From contig NC_088203.1 in NCBI RefSeq assembly GCF_037126465.1, positions 79,084,168 through 79,148,167 on the forward strand: DNA of 64,000 bases. Direction: 5' to 3'. A model generated the notes under the pieces. It was not told the origin of the DNA. It was given only the letters and a program-made list of their open reading frames with translations, and made no database searches. Positions within the stretch are counted from its first letter, which is position 1. Every line of letters starts with the position of its first letter. The DNA is from Ornithodoros turicata. Its lineage: Eukaryota; Arthropoda; Arachnida; Ixodida; Argasidae. Made by a program: the position numbers and the translations under genes. Below are positions 26,101 to 40,000 of the stretch, piece after piece.

Positions 26101-29100
26101 GTCAAGGGATTTTTTTCTGCCAATAACTTTTGCCACATATTGGTCACATTTTTATTTCATTTCAGTTGACGGAAAGTTAATTTCTTGAATTGAACTCCGA
26201 AATTTCCCAAGGCAAACTAACGTTTTCTTTGCGGAAATGGGTTCCCCGTGGTCATTTTACTCAGTATAGCACATAATCCCACTCGTAATGCAATGGCAAT
26301 TGCCGAAATAAATTCGCCGAAAGTCCGTGGAAATGAGCTCTTGGCACCGCCTCTTTTTTGACGGCTCGTAGTTTGAGCGCAAAGCTGCGAAGAAAGGAGG
26401 TTACATTGACACGCCACACGAGGGGGGAAAGGGTTACAAGCCTTACCCACCGAACAAACACCCGCGGTGAGTGCGGGAATCAGAGCTATTTTATCAAAAA
26501 TGAGGTCACCCGACGGCTTGTAACCCTTTCCCCCCTCGTGTGGCGAGTCAATGTAACCTCCCTTCTTCGCATCTTTGCGCTCAAACTACGAGCCGTCCAA
26601 AAGAGGCGGAGCCAAGGGCTCGTTTCCACGGATTTTCGGCGAATTTATTTCAGCAATTGCCATTGCATTACGAGTGGGATTATGGCTAGACTGAGTAAAC
26701 TGACCACGTGGAACCCATTTCCGCAAAGAAAACGTTATGATGCCTTGGGAAATTTCGGAGTTCAATTCAAGAAATTAACTTTCCGTCAATTGAAATGAAA
26801 GAATAATGTGACCAATGTGTGACAAAAGTTATTGGCAGAAAAAAATCCCTTGACCGTATGTCTCTCCGGGGCCTACGTTTTTTACTACGAATTTCTATCA
26901 TGGTTGGTGGACCACCCTGTATATCCTCAGCCACGTCGACACAGACGCGTTCTTCCCTGCACTTATTCCAGCGTAATATTCCAAATCATTCGGAGCAAAA
27001 ATGCCGCTACAGTAACTAATAGTACTGTGATCCTTTGGGTCGTTGGTGAGACAGTTGGTTGCCACTCGTGAGTGCGCGTCCTGTCTGATCAACTATGAAA
27101 CTTCTCTTTCATGTTCACAGGGAACCTTGAGGCTTAAAGGAGGTAAGAGCTCCTATCTGCAGGTATTTGGTTACGGGTGTAATAGGTGTAATATTGTTCT
27201 TCTACGCTTCGTAATCATATTTACAATTTATCGTTCAACACTTCTTGTTCGTAACGTGTGCAGCATTAATACAAAAAAGCACTTTTTTTTCGGATACGAG
27301 CCAGTAGACGTACCGCCATTCAGATACATCTACCTGTTGTTACGTCATTTGAATAATTGTAGCACCCAATCAGACGCAAATGCGGAGGTACACAAAACGT
27401 TCTGCTCTACAGTCTTCTGAACTTCATCACATAGCACGCTCCTAGCCAACCATCATCCCGAATGACAATGTCCTCGTCCCTGATTTGTTGAAAACGAGAG
27501 GTGGAGCCTATTTTGTAGCCATAATACAGTACATAATGGAGCATAATAGCTCCGCTTCCCGTTATCAACAAATCAGGAGCGAGAACGTCGTCATTGGGGA
27601 TGATGGTTTGCTAACAGCGTGCTATATGTGGTGAAGATGCGGACCTATCAGATTCATCTATACAAAAGGTGTCACAGCCAACAAGTTAACATCGCCGTTT
27701 GGAGCCGACACAGTCTGCGGGCTAGCTTGGTAGAGTTCATAGCCCCTTTAAGCCTCAAGGTGCTTCTATGCTTAGAATTGCAAGGGATCATGATCTACTG
27801 TTCTCGTCCTGTTGCCCATTGTACTCTGTGATCACTAACTAACAGTATTTTTATGCTAGCTATGCTGCTTATCAACCAGAAGGCCACATGAGCCTTTGCT
27901 ACATGTTTTCCCATCTTCCGCTCACACTGCAGGCCATCGGGAAAATTCCCCTCGCTGATGCCACTCTCATTGAGGACCCCAACGAGCAGTTCCAGTTCAT
28001 TGTCGACGATGGAGGTAAGTGCCCAACTCTTTCGCTCGTGTTTTTCTGTACAGAAGCATCTGGTTCCTAATGTATAGCTTTAAAGCAATTGAACAACTGC
28101 AAGAAAAGTGCATTACGATGTTAGCTGACGTATGTACCCCTAGATAATGCGTGTAGACCACTGCACAGGCCACATTCTTAGACCCAGGCCCTGCCCAAGC
28201 CCCAAGAGTTTCTAGGTTTTCTGGCTCAGGTCCGGCCCGAGCTCGAGGAATTTATAGGCTGCCTGGCCCAGCCCGGCCTAGTGTAGCGGGCTGTAAAAGT
28301 TGACCGTGGCTAACTAACAGTGGGGTAACACGGGCTCGAGCCCGACCGAGCCCCGGCAATGTACGGGCCCGGGCCCATAATGGTCAAACTCGAGCCAAGC
28401 CCAAGCCCGCAAAGAGAATGCTTCACCCGGCCTACACGTCGGGCCTTGCCGGGCTCGGGCTATCGTGCAAGCCCGAGCCCGTGCAGTGCTATGAATGCGA
28501 AACAACCTAGTGTTCTTGCGGCCTACCCCAAGCAGCACAATGTACTGAAAGTCGAGTGCAACAGGGGTGAACGGGTAGGTGGAAGGCCTTGAACAGGTTC
28601 GTGAAAGTAAAGAACACTGATAAAACACATACCGTCCACCCCTATTGCACTCGGTTTTCAGTACATTGTGCTACTTGGGACAGTTAATTTTGCGCGTCGA
28701 ATGTGAGAGCGAGCCCGCGTCCCTTTCTTTTCTTATTCCATTTTTCTTTTCTTTTTTTTCTTTTTTTTGTCCTCGCAATCTGTCTTTAATGAAACTTTAT
28801 ACGAGCGAGAGCGGTTTTCTTTCTTTTAAAGTTCGCTAAGAATGGCGGAACGAACGAATGCTAAAACCAGGGTGCCGCACCGCAAAAAATACGGGTTCGG
28901 TTCGGGTTCGGGTTCGGGTTCGCGTTGCTTTGATTTCGTTCCAGTTCATTTCCGGTTCGGCCACGCAAAATAGAACCGGTTCGCAGCCCCGGTCCGGTTA
29001 GCGAACAGGTTCAACGCTTCCATATTAAATGTTCCATAAGACTGCTTTTATCAGGACATGCGTGGCTAATAGCTTACTGTTGTTGTCTGCATTGACGTTT

Positions 29101-32100
29101 TTAGCGGTCAGGTACTCCCTTTAGCGAGAGAAAGGGGAAATGGATGAACACTTATTGCAAATAGAGTCGACGTTGATGAAGCGGTGTAGTCCTACTACTT
29201 TCTGTTCCGAAAATCTCTTTTTTCACAAGCACAGTGCCAGCAAGATACACTTAAAGGAAGCCTAATAAGATGGACAGCGTTCCATAGACGACAGTACTTG
29301 CCGGAACACTGCATTCGCAGCGTGAATCTATCTGAAACCGTACTGAAGCATGTCGAAACTAAGCCTGCCAGCTTTAGTCTGTCCGAGCTCACAGCGGTCT
29401 ACTAGTTAATCCACAACACAAAGGCACAGAACTGCGCTACAATAAGGAGAACTGCATTTACTTTTCAAACCACGACCAATCAAACAGGCACGGTTCTGCG
29501 TACGCTCCTTCTCCACTTCTCATATTTCTGACTTGTTTAATTTTTACTGCTCACGTGTAAAGGGAAATGTTGGGCGCTTGCTTAATTACATATTCGTCCT
29601 ATAGAGCTACATAACTGGCCTACTCCATTCCTGTTTCATTCGTCTGCGTGGCGCCTTGTCTCTGAAGAATAGACGCCACAGCGCGTGCATGGGACGCTAG
29701 CCGCGGCGCTCACCAGGACAACTGCGCTTCAACGTGTTAAAAAGACGCTGAATAAAGTATACTTACTATACGTCCTCGCTGCTAGGTGAAAATTTCCGAA
29801 ATCTATGATATGGACGCGTGATGATGATTCCAATGTGTCTTCGTGCGGGGATAGAGAAGAACTCTTATGCTGACTTATTTTATGTCCGAACCGTTTCGTT
29901 GCGACCCGGTTACCGCTATTATATTTTACGGTTCTGGTCCGGTTCTGGTTCAACATTGTCATTAAAATTTCGGTTCGGGTTCGGATCCGGCAAAAATAAC
30001 GGTTCGGGTACGGTTTTCGGTTCGGGTTCGGTTCGACACCCTGGCTAAAACAACTAAGGAGTAGGTCCGTTGCGATGTTGACAACTTATGACGTTGTACA
30101 TCAAACTAAATCTGTTACAAACGTCAAGGGCGCAGGTTTCATATCGAGTAAAGTAATCGCAAGGACACGATCTTAATAACAGTAATTGGGGGTTTACGTC
30201 GCAACTGACAACTGACTGAGTGATCCACAGCGGTGGATTGCTTTTGCCCATCTGAGGGTTCTTTAACGTGCGATGAAAGCTCACCCTATGGCACCCCGTA
30301 TTTTAACGTCCCTCGCGGAAGACTCGCGTCTAAGCAACTTGGCGCTACCGACACGCTACCGCCTGAGCCACCGAGGGCGGGCACGATCTTCGACATAAAA
30401 ACGAAAACATTACTGATACACAACGATAACTTGCCGAGGCGCAAGCTCCGATTCAGGGAAGGCACAAACACATAAGCCAATGCAAATAGCAGTATCGGAA
30501 GCATTTGTACTTTGTGTCACATGGGTAGAGCTGGCGATATGGCAACAACTACGTAGGTAATGCAACCGTTGCGTTTCTTTCGTTACACATCGCTCGCAAA
30601 AGAACACGCGTAGATTGACGTACCAGCCGGTTTCCAGATGCCTATAGGCTGAAGCGCATTTTCGGAACAAATAATGCACTTCCACGTTTCGTTTTCCTCA
30701 TTTTCTGAAGCAATGTTGCCAAATAGCTATTCCATTAGCACCCCCCTTTTAAAGTACCTCACCGAACGAGAGTGGCGTTCACGTTTGCACCAGTATGCAC
30801 ACGACGGAAAACTCCAAACGATATATACTGTGATTTATCACCTGCTGTTTAACTCAGACCCACGAAACCTGGTACGTTAATTGTAAAGGACACCGACTAC
30901 CGCAAACTGTAAAACCCTTTAGCTCCGCGACCCCAATTTTCCGCGAATCGGACACATGGTATATGTACTTATCCGCAGCCACTAAATCTCGCGAATGCTA
31001 AAGCTCGTGACTTGATCTGCTTCACTTTGTGGAGCGCCTCAGATTGCCCTTACTATATTTAACTAAAGGACTTTGCACGTCGCTGTCCGACGAATCAGCT
31101 CAAATGCTTAATAGCAACCAAGTGACAAAGTAAAGTCTGCGACTCTATCATTTTTTCGATGTATCAATAGACGAGTTTACAAAGATGCGCACGCCGCCAA
31201 GCGCGCGGCGCAAAGCAGCATTAGAGCTTTGAGCGCCACTGCTCCGTCGTCTGCTTCAGTTATGGTTTACCCCGGCTGACGCCGCTGCTGCGCACACCGG
31301 GAATGTTGACGTTGTTCTTCTTCTGCCTCTGGCTGTCTCGTAACGATATGAGGCGCTATACGTCACCATTAGCCCTTGCGTGCCGTAGGTAGCGCTTTAT
31401 TTCTGAAGCGTGATGTGGGCAAGCTCACGCTTGTCCCATCCTACCGTTGGCAATCCAAAGTCTAGTGGTAATATAAGGTCTATTGTTGATCGAAATTTTC
31501 AGCGTGTCCTCAGAGTTCACGAAAAACAACACGCGCGAACAATACGTTTCACAGCATTAGGCCGCCGTTGGCAAGATTCGGTTGTTGTGAACGCCACGTC
31601 ATTTTATGTAACATTCACAAATTCTGTACGAAGGGAGTTGCCTCAGGACAGGAACGGCGATATTTCGAACAAAGACTGTTCGCAAATCGGCTCCTCCTGT
31701 CCTGAGGCAACTCCCTTCGTACTTCTCTACCGGTTCGCTGGATTTCTACCCGTCTACGTTCACAAATTCTGTGGCGTTCCGAAGGTAATACGATGTTTTA
31801 GCGAGTCGTTTTCACTCAGACGTTTCGACAGCGGCTTTGCTGCTGCCCAGGAACTGGACTGCGTTAAGAGTCACTTGTGTGTAGTTTGTCACTCATTTGT
31901 GTACTCGCAGTACCGTTCCCGAAGCGTTTGAGCGGAAACGGTTCACGAAAGCTCCCCAATTGCCTCAGCGATAGTGTCATGCACTTTCCATTTTGTGATG
32001 GCACTGAAAAATTCAAATGAACGTCGAATTCGCCTGCGTCCATCATATCCTGATAATACAATACAACAGTTCAATTCACATTCCAACACGGAAACAATGC

Positions 32101-34035
32101 AGCAATCCACACGTAGACATGCTGAGGTATATTCTACGTCCATCGGGTCTGATCAGTATAGGACCAAGACGCGTGAATTATTTTCTCTCAACTATGCTCT
32201 TCCTTTGAATTTACGAGCGATCGACGCAAGTCAAGTAAAGCGCTCGAAAAGATAACAAGCGGAGAAATCTAAGAAAACCTGCCTTTGTAACAGATTGGCT
32301 CTTCTACAGTTGCTATTCCATTCCCTGCCCCCCCCCCCCTCACCGCAGCGATAATAATAATAATATCTTTATTCACAAAGATGTAAAAAGGAGCGAGCAA
32401 AAAGCTTCACTTTGAAGCTTGACGAGACTCGTCTGCTACAACAGTACAACAGCAAAGGCATACACATTAACAAGGTAAAGAATTTCATCACTGAACAGTA
32501 CTTTCAAACACAAAAGGATGGTAACGCCCCTTTCAAAGCACAAATCACCACACCGTGCGCACATGTTCAATCACTTATGAAATATTCCAGAACATCTTTT
32601 TTCCTACACAAACAATGTCAATCTTATTTTCGGTACAATTTAACAGTCGAGACAATGTAACGTCTAAGGTCTGTTTGCCATAATTTGTACGTACGCGAGG
32701 CGTAACCCAGCTAGGACCAAGCCGGAGCGGATAGTGAGGCGCTGAGGGTAAAAGTTTGAATAGTCACAAGAACGTTTTATTATTTTCTTTAACAGCTATT
32801 CGATATGTAGTAGACAGCTTATAGCCACACTCTTAAAAATGAACTTCACCGCATAGCACGCTCCTGTCCAACCATTATCTCGAATGATATCGTTATCTGC
32901 CCTCATTTGTTGAAAACGGTAGGCGTACGCCTTTTCTGTGACACTTATGCTGTTCATAATTGTCACAGAAAAGGCGTACGCCTCCCGTTTTCGACAAATC
33001 AGGGCACATAACGATATCATTCGAGATTATGGTTGGCTAAGAACGTGCTATGCGGTGAAATTGATTTTTAAGAGTGCATATAGCATACAGATATTAATAA
33101 TCCTATGCTTCTTAAACAGTCCCCTGGTAGTATGACAATATGGAAGGTTTTCTATGATGCGAAGTATCTTTTTCTGTGCACGCAATAAACTATTTAGATT
33201 ACTATCAGTTCCCCAAACCAAGTGACAGTAATTTAGTTGAGAATGCGTAAGTGAGTTGCATGCGTAAGTGAGTGTAACCTTCTTTCTAAAGTAAACTGAA
33301 TCTAGTAGAAGTTGGCGCCGACGAGCAGTGAGTCGATGAGGCAACGATCATTGCACAACAACGTTTAGTGATCGTGTTGGAGCTGCTCCCTTTCTAATCG
33401 TTTGCCCCTCTGTGCAATTCTTCTGTGTTTTTTTTCTATTTTTTTTACATATATCTTCTCCCGACGGGGCTTCCACTCTATCCTTCTCTTACCAGTTCTT
33501 TTTTTTTTTTTTCTGTCGCCTTTTATCGTCTTGATTGCAGCCTCGTCTCGCTTATTTTCTGTACTGTCATTGCATGGGCAGTACACCGCGTAAAAGAAAA
33601 TAGGGAAAGGAAGAAGAAAGGAATTAGAGCCGTCTATTCCGTGGCTTTGCAAAAGTGAACTCATTTTTTTGTTTTCCCTTGGCTTTTTGGAAGCGTTATT
33701 TATTTTTATTTATGTTTCTTATTCATTTGTTTACGTTTTCCCGCAGCGCAAGGCTATGTTCCCGTTGTTAAGGTGTAGCATATTTAGCTATACTTGGCAG
33801 TGCCATCGAAACAATAGACAAAGGGAAAAAAAGTTTAAAGTTCTCGCGTAGGCGGAGAAATAAAAAAAATAAGCAAGAAGGAAATATAGCAAGCAGAACG
33901 AAACATATTGTCCAACTAAAAGGCAAAAGTAGTCTAATTCATGACGTTCAGTTAAATTGCTAACTAGTCAATATTGATATCGCTATGCAGGTATAAGGGA
34001 AGAATAATCTCAAGTTTGCACCGTACAGCCTAGCC

Positions 34036-34074
<39 letters not shown>

Positions 34075-37000
34075 TTTTGCTTTTTGTTTTGTTTTCTCGG
34101 AGTAGCAGAACTTGTCACGTGACAATTTCAGCCTCTCCGTATTATTTTTAGTCCGTCCAACTCCAACTCCAATAATCTCAAGTTTTCGCCTAGCCGTACT
34201 CTAGCGGAACAGGTCACTGCAAACTGTAGGTCACTTCCGCCCAATAACGTATTTGCAGCCTGCCCTAAACAGTATAAATACCGTAACATCATAAAAATCA
34301 CTCGTTTATGTGGACCGACTGCACGATACAGAAAACTCAGCTTGTGCATTAAGGGCTAACGTCTCCAGAGAGTATACTCGTAAAAATGAACTTCACCGCA
34401 CAGCACGCCCCTAGCCAACCACGATTGCGAATGATATCGTTATCTGCCCTGATTTGTTGCAAACGGTAGGCGTACACCTTTTTTGTGACACTTATGCTGT
34501 TCATAATTGTCAAAAACAAAAACAAAAAGGCGTACGCCTCCCGTTTTCAACAAATCTGGGCAGATAACGATATCATTCGAGATCATGGTTGGCTAGGAGC
34601 GTGCTATGCGGTGAAGTTTATTTCTAAGAGTGTACGTGTAAAGGGCGAAAGCAGAAGGGGTAGAAGAAGCGGGAAGTGGAAGCAAACGACAGGAGAGACA
34701 CCCATTACGGGGGAAACCCAGGCGCAAAGATGGACATTTCTTTTTAGCATGTCTTACTGTTGTCTGTTTACCTTATCTCCATTCTATCTGCACTCTAAAA
34801 ACTGAGGGGGGGGCGGTAATGACAGGATTGGCTCGCAGTTGTTGGCCACACAGAAGTGGGCGTCGTCACGACTATAGCAAAAAAAAAAGAAAGAAAAAGA
34901 ACGCAAAGCAAAACAAAACGCAAAGGAAGGACGGACGGATGGAGGATAGAGGAGGTTGAAATATGGGGATGCGGTGAGGGTGCACGAGTTCATCGGGGAG
35001 AGTAGAGTATTCGATGGGGCGATGAGCAAGGCCTGTCTTCAGCAGGAAGAGAATGAGGTTTCTTGCGGAGCGTTCGGCAGAAGAACCAGCGGGGTAAAGG
35101 ATGTCCGCTAGCGTGACCGAGGTGGAGCGAGGGGAGACAGAACTTCACCGCATAGCACGCTGTGCGCCAACCATAGCCACGAATGATAGGGGTATCGCTT
35201 CTGATTCGAAGAGACAGGTGGGCGTACGCCTTTTTGTGGCCATTTGGATATATGAAAATTGTCACAAAAAGGCGTACGCCCCCTCTCTCTCTCTTCGAAT
35301 CAGAAGCGATAACTCTATCACTCTCGGCAATGGTTGGCGCACAGCGTGCTATGCGGTGAAGTTCTGTTTTTAGAGTGTGGTTCTCATGTCGCATATGAGT
35401 CGGGTGAGCCAGTCCTTCAGCACCACATGAGATCGTTCTCTCCCATGACTTGTTGAAAACGGGAGGCGTATACGTCTTTTTGAGACACTTATGCAGTTAT
35501 TTTAGCCGTCACAAACAGGGGCGTAGGCTTCGCGCTTTCCGGAGTGATAACGAGTGTGTCTCGGGGTATGTGAAGTGGAAGAAGAGAGTATTTAAGAAGT
35601 GAGCTGTAAAATAATCTGCGTAACAATTGCTCCTACTTTGCGCGAAGGGAACGAAACGGATGTTCGCTGCTACCCACCCTTTTCCTCCATCACTCCACAA
35701 TCTACAGCATCACTTCATGTTTCATTTCTCCCCCATCCATCCACAGAAGGCTCCGTGAGCTCCGTATCGAGTCAATCGAGCGGAGTTGGCAGCGCCGACA
35801 CAGCGGCGACATCTGGCGGCGGATCCGGGCAGCAGAAGGACTATGGCGGCCTAGACTTCAAGATTATCGTCGACTTCAAGACTGCGCCCCCTGTCACCAT
35901 ACACCTCGTGGCACCCACCATGCAAGAAAAAGCCGCCTGGACCAGTGATATCAGCCAGGTACAGCCACCCACCCCCCAACCCGTGTCACCTCACCCGTTC
36001 GAATTTCTCAGCTTCAGCGAGCGTTGAGCGCGGAGGTTAGGCTTGCCCGGGCGGCACGGCAGCCGGTCGAAAAAGCCTTCCTGAAGGACGGACGTGTTTT
36101 GACGTTCGTTTTTGCGGTTCCTCCGTGCAACCGGCAGTCGTGACAGCGGCTCATTTAGAACGAGCATGCAAGTATTCGCCGGATGATACTGTTGGGTTTG
36201 CCTGAGGAGCGCGAAAATGAGAATAAAAAAGCAAAAAGGTGAAAGCATAGCGCTTAGCGGAGGAGCATCCAAGTTGGCGTGCTACCTGTCGTGAGCTGCT
36301 TTTGGGTTTTGGTTTCGCTTTTTTGTTTACGTCGCCCGTTTATTGTGACGTGTATTTTTTTCGTGCGAGCAGAGTAAGTTTTCTCTGTGAAGATGAGCGA
36401 CGTGGCGAGATTTCCCGGCATCGGTAAGTAAAGAAATATGCGAATATAGTGCAAGGATCATAAAACAATGAAGCTTTCTATGTTTATGATGCACAAACAT
36501 TCACATTGCGGTCCATATTTGTTAAGGTGCTTAGACCGCTATACATAGAGGCTTGCGCAATATGAACATAGAAAACTTCGTGGTTCTATATTCACTGTGC
36601 GTGCGCCATTGAGGAAGTGACTTTATTTTTGACACCTCTCTGCAGTATAGCACAGGATGAGGTACTTGAATTCATATCGAAGTTCCATTTGGGAAAGAGA
36701 AGAGTATATGTCACTTTTTTATAGTTAGATCTGCATAAGGGCATATTGGATTGGCTGTTAAACATGACGGATAATGCTTAAAATGTTCGAACAGTCCACT
36801 TCCTAGAATCACTTCATAGGATGTGAGCTGTTCATGCGCCCTATTGTCTAAATACAAAAACTGATTACAGCCTGTATATAGGGTACTTTGCCACATAATA
36901 GGAAATATCAGGTGAAAGCATTCTGAATACCCCTGGAGGTGAGGGGCAGCCCCAACAGGTACCTCACCACACGCAGAAAAGTTGTGAGGTGAATGCATCC

Positions 37001-40000
37001 GTCATTGTCGGCTGCGTATGCACGAGGGGTACTCACCACATGCAGCGACACTATGAGGAGAAAACATTCTTCAGACTGTGGTGGGTAGCCACGAAGGATA
37101 CTTCACCGCACACAGAGGAGCTGTGGGGTGAACGCATTCTTCAGAATCTGTGGTAGGTATCCACACTGCAAAAACAGAACTTCACCGCATAGCAATTTTC
37201 ATATATCCAATTTGACACAAAAAGGGGTACGCCCACCTCTCTCTTGGAATCAGAAGTGATAACCATATCATTCGTGGCAATGGTTTTCGCACAGTGTGCT
37301 ATGCGGTGAAGTTCCCTTTTTAGAGTGCACAAGGGGTATTCCACCACATGCCGATGAGCTGTGAGGTGAAAGCATTATTCATATTCTGATGGGTAGTCAC
37401 GAGGAGTTCTTCACTTCATGCAGATAAACTATCAGGAGAGAGCATCCTTCATAGTCAGGTGGGTAACCACATGTGGTACTCCACCAGATGTCGAGAAGCT
37501 GTGAGGTAAAGACATTCCTTATAGTGTGGTGGGTCGCCAAGAGGGATACTTCACCACATGCAGAAAAACTATGAGGAGAAAACATTCTTTATAGTCTCGT
37601 GGGTAGCCACGAAGGGTACTTCACCGCACACACAGGAGCCGTGAGGTGAACGCGTTCTTCATAATCTGGTTGGGAGCCATAGGGGCTACTTCACCACATG
37701 CAGAGTGCAGAGAAGATGTGAGGTGAAAGCATTCTTCATAGCCTGGTGTTCCGCCAGGAGGGGTACTTCACCACATGAAGATAAATTATGCGGAGAAAGC
37801 ATTCTGCTAGGTCTGGTGGGTAACCCCAAAAGCGCTTAGGTCTCCCGCTTTCGCCCCTACACCCTCTGCAACACTCTACTTGTTTATTATTTTAATTCAG
37901 TCGTTGTTAGAACAGTATACAGGGTGTCCCAGAAAACGTGTCATTGAATTTTAATTAAAAAACTACGCCACATAGAATCATGCGGTCAACGGCATTTGTT
38001 CTTACTAGGTTTTTGCCACCTCCTGATGTGCATGTCATGTAACCTAATTTTAGTTATGTAAATTTTTCCGAACTGAACTCGGATATTTGCCAAATAAATG
38101 TCACTTTTTTTACCTCACCGATGTGAAGAGCGTGCCGAATTTACTCAAATTAATTATAATTGACAGGAATATTGAGGAGCTATCGCATCGGAAAAAATAG
38201 CCAAAAATCGTGCTCTACGGAGCTCGCAGAGGATAGCGCGCGACGAATTTTTCAGCGAAATCATTGTCAACAACAACAACAACAACATAGATGAATGGAT
38301 TATGATGATGTGGGATGTTTCCCTGCGTTGAGTGCAGGACCCTACCCCATTCCAAAGAGGTTCATATGAGGTTCATCATTGTCAGTCCGACGAAAGGAGG
38401 TTTGGAAACCCAGCCCGCACCGGCATGGTAGGAAGACATAACACAGACATAGCTTATCGCGTCCGGCTTCGGCTGGGACCATACCTTCCCTCTCCGAGTT
38501 TCAGGAATTGTCACATTTTCTACTATCACTCTGTGGGCTGGGTTCCCAACCTCCTTTCGTCGGACTGACAGCGATTGCGCTCAAAAAGTCCTTGCGCGTT
38601 ATACTCAAGCGCCCCGAGAAGCATATGTTCGGGTATTTTTTCCGATAGGATAGATGCTGAATATCACTGTCAATTACATGAATTGGAGTAAATTCGGCAC
38701 GCTATTCATGTTGGTGGGGTAAAAAAGTGACATTTACTCGGCAAATTTCCGAGTTCACTTCGCAAAAATTTACATAATTAAACTTAGGTTACATGGCATG
38801 CACATTAGGGGGTGGCAAAAACCTAGTAAGAACAAATGCCGTTGGCCGCATGATTCTAGGTGGCGTAGTTTTTTTTTATTAGAATTCAATGACACGTTTT
38901 CTGGGGCACCCTGTATGTGATCGAAGTGTTTTTAAAGTTCTCTTGAATCTGCCAAAACTCCACCAGTCCGAATCCATTATTGTGAATCGAACTAAATCAG
39001 AATGAACCATAATACTATAACACAACTTCTTATATGTACACTTGCTTTTATACTCGAACTCTTTCCGTGCTCGATAAGTTATTGCAGAATTCTCTTCGAG
39101 AGTATGAAGAAAGCTTATATGGAGTGTTCAAAATTAAGCTTTCACGAGCGCTACGCAAACACAGCGATGACAGGAAACCGGATGATAACTTTACGCTACT
39201 TGTGTAAGAAACGGGCGCTGCTGATTATGTAGCACCTGTTTCTTACTCAAGGAACGTGAAAAATAGCACCAGTTTTCTTTTGTTCGCCTATTTATAAAGT
39301 GCTAGTGAAAGCTTAATTTTGAACACCCTGTATAAAGATGAGTACAGTTATAGAATGCTGGTTTGTATAATCGGCCTACTGTACCTGTTAGGTCGAAGAG
39401 GAACAAGCGGCAGTTAATTTCTCAGCTTACAGGTGACTTGTCATATTCGTCATGGCCAAATACATGCAATGCTTCTCCGAAACCCTGCTAACAGGTAAAG
39501 GATCAGAGACGCGTGTCCATCATTAAGGCGTATAACATGCTCCAATTAAAAAGCCAATAGTCTTGAACTAGGAAGGGAGTTGCCTCAGGACAGAAGCCGC
39601 CTCTGCCGGCTTCTGTCCTGAGGCAACTCCCTTCCTACATCTCTACCGGTTCGCTGGATTTCTACCCAATAGTCTTGAACTATACGTTATGGTTACGGGT
39701 CAGGTTGGCTAATTCAATTTCATTTCAGGAACTAATGAATGTGTGTTACGATGTGTGTTGCTAATGTGTTATGTTTTTTGATACCTGGTATCACGCTGAA
39801 AAAAATATCGCCAACCTTTAGAAAACACCGAACGATTGTGGATTTAGCCTCGACACGCGGTTCTTGTAGATTCTCCCCGCATTCTCCATGCAAAGTCGCC
39901 ATCCAAAGTTTTTCTCAATGTGGTTTCTGAATCATGCGTCCCTCTTTCAGTGTATAGACAATGTTCATTTCAACGATTTGTTCCACGGGACCATGAGTGA

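Noticed and set aside
26217..26798. Frames of 66-146 codons on both strands
   Set aside because: They are mirror readings of the two arms of one palindromic element.
27043..27420. 125-codon plus-strand frame in intron 4
   Set aside because: No similarity to any family, no splice partners in phase with RasGRF, and it runs into a MITE.
36905..37830. CRISPR-like regularly spaced repeats
   Set aside because: The tandem units are head to tail without unique spacers, in a eukaryotic intron.
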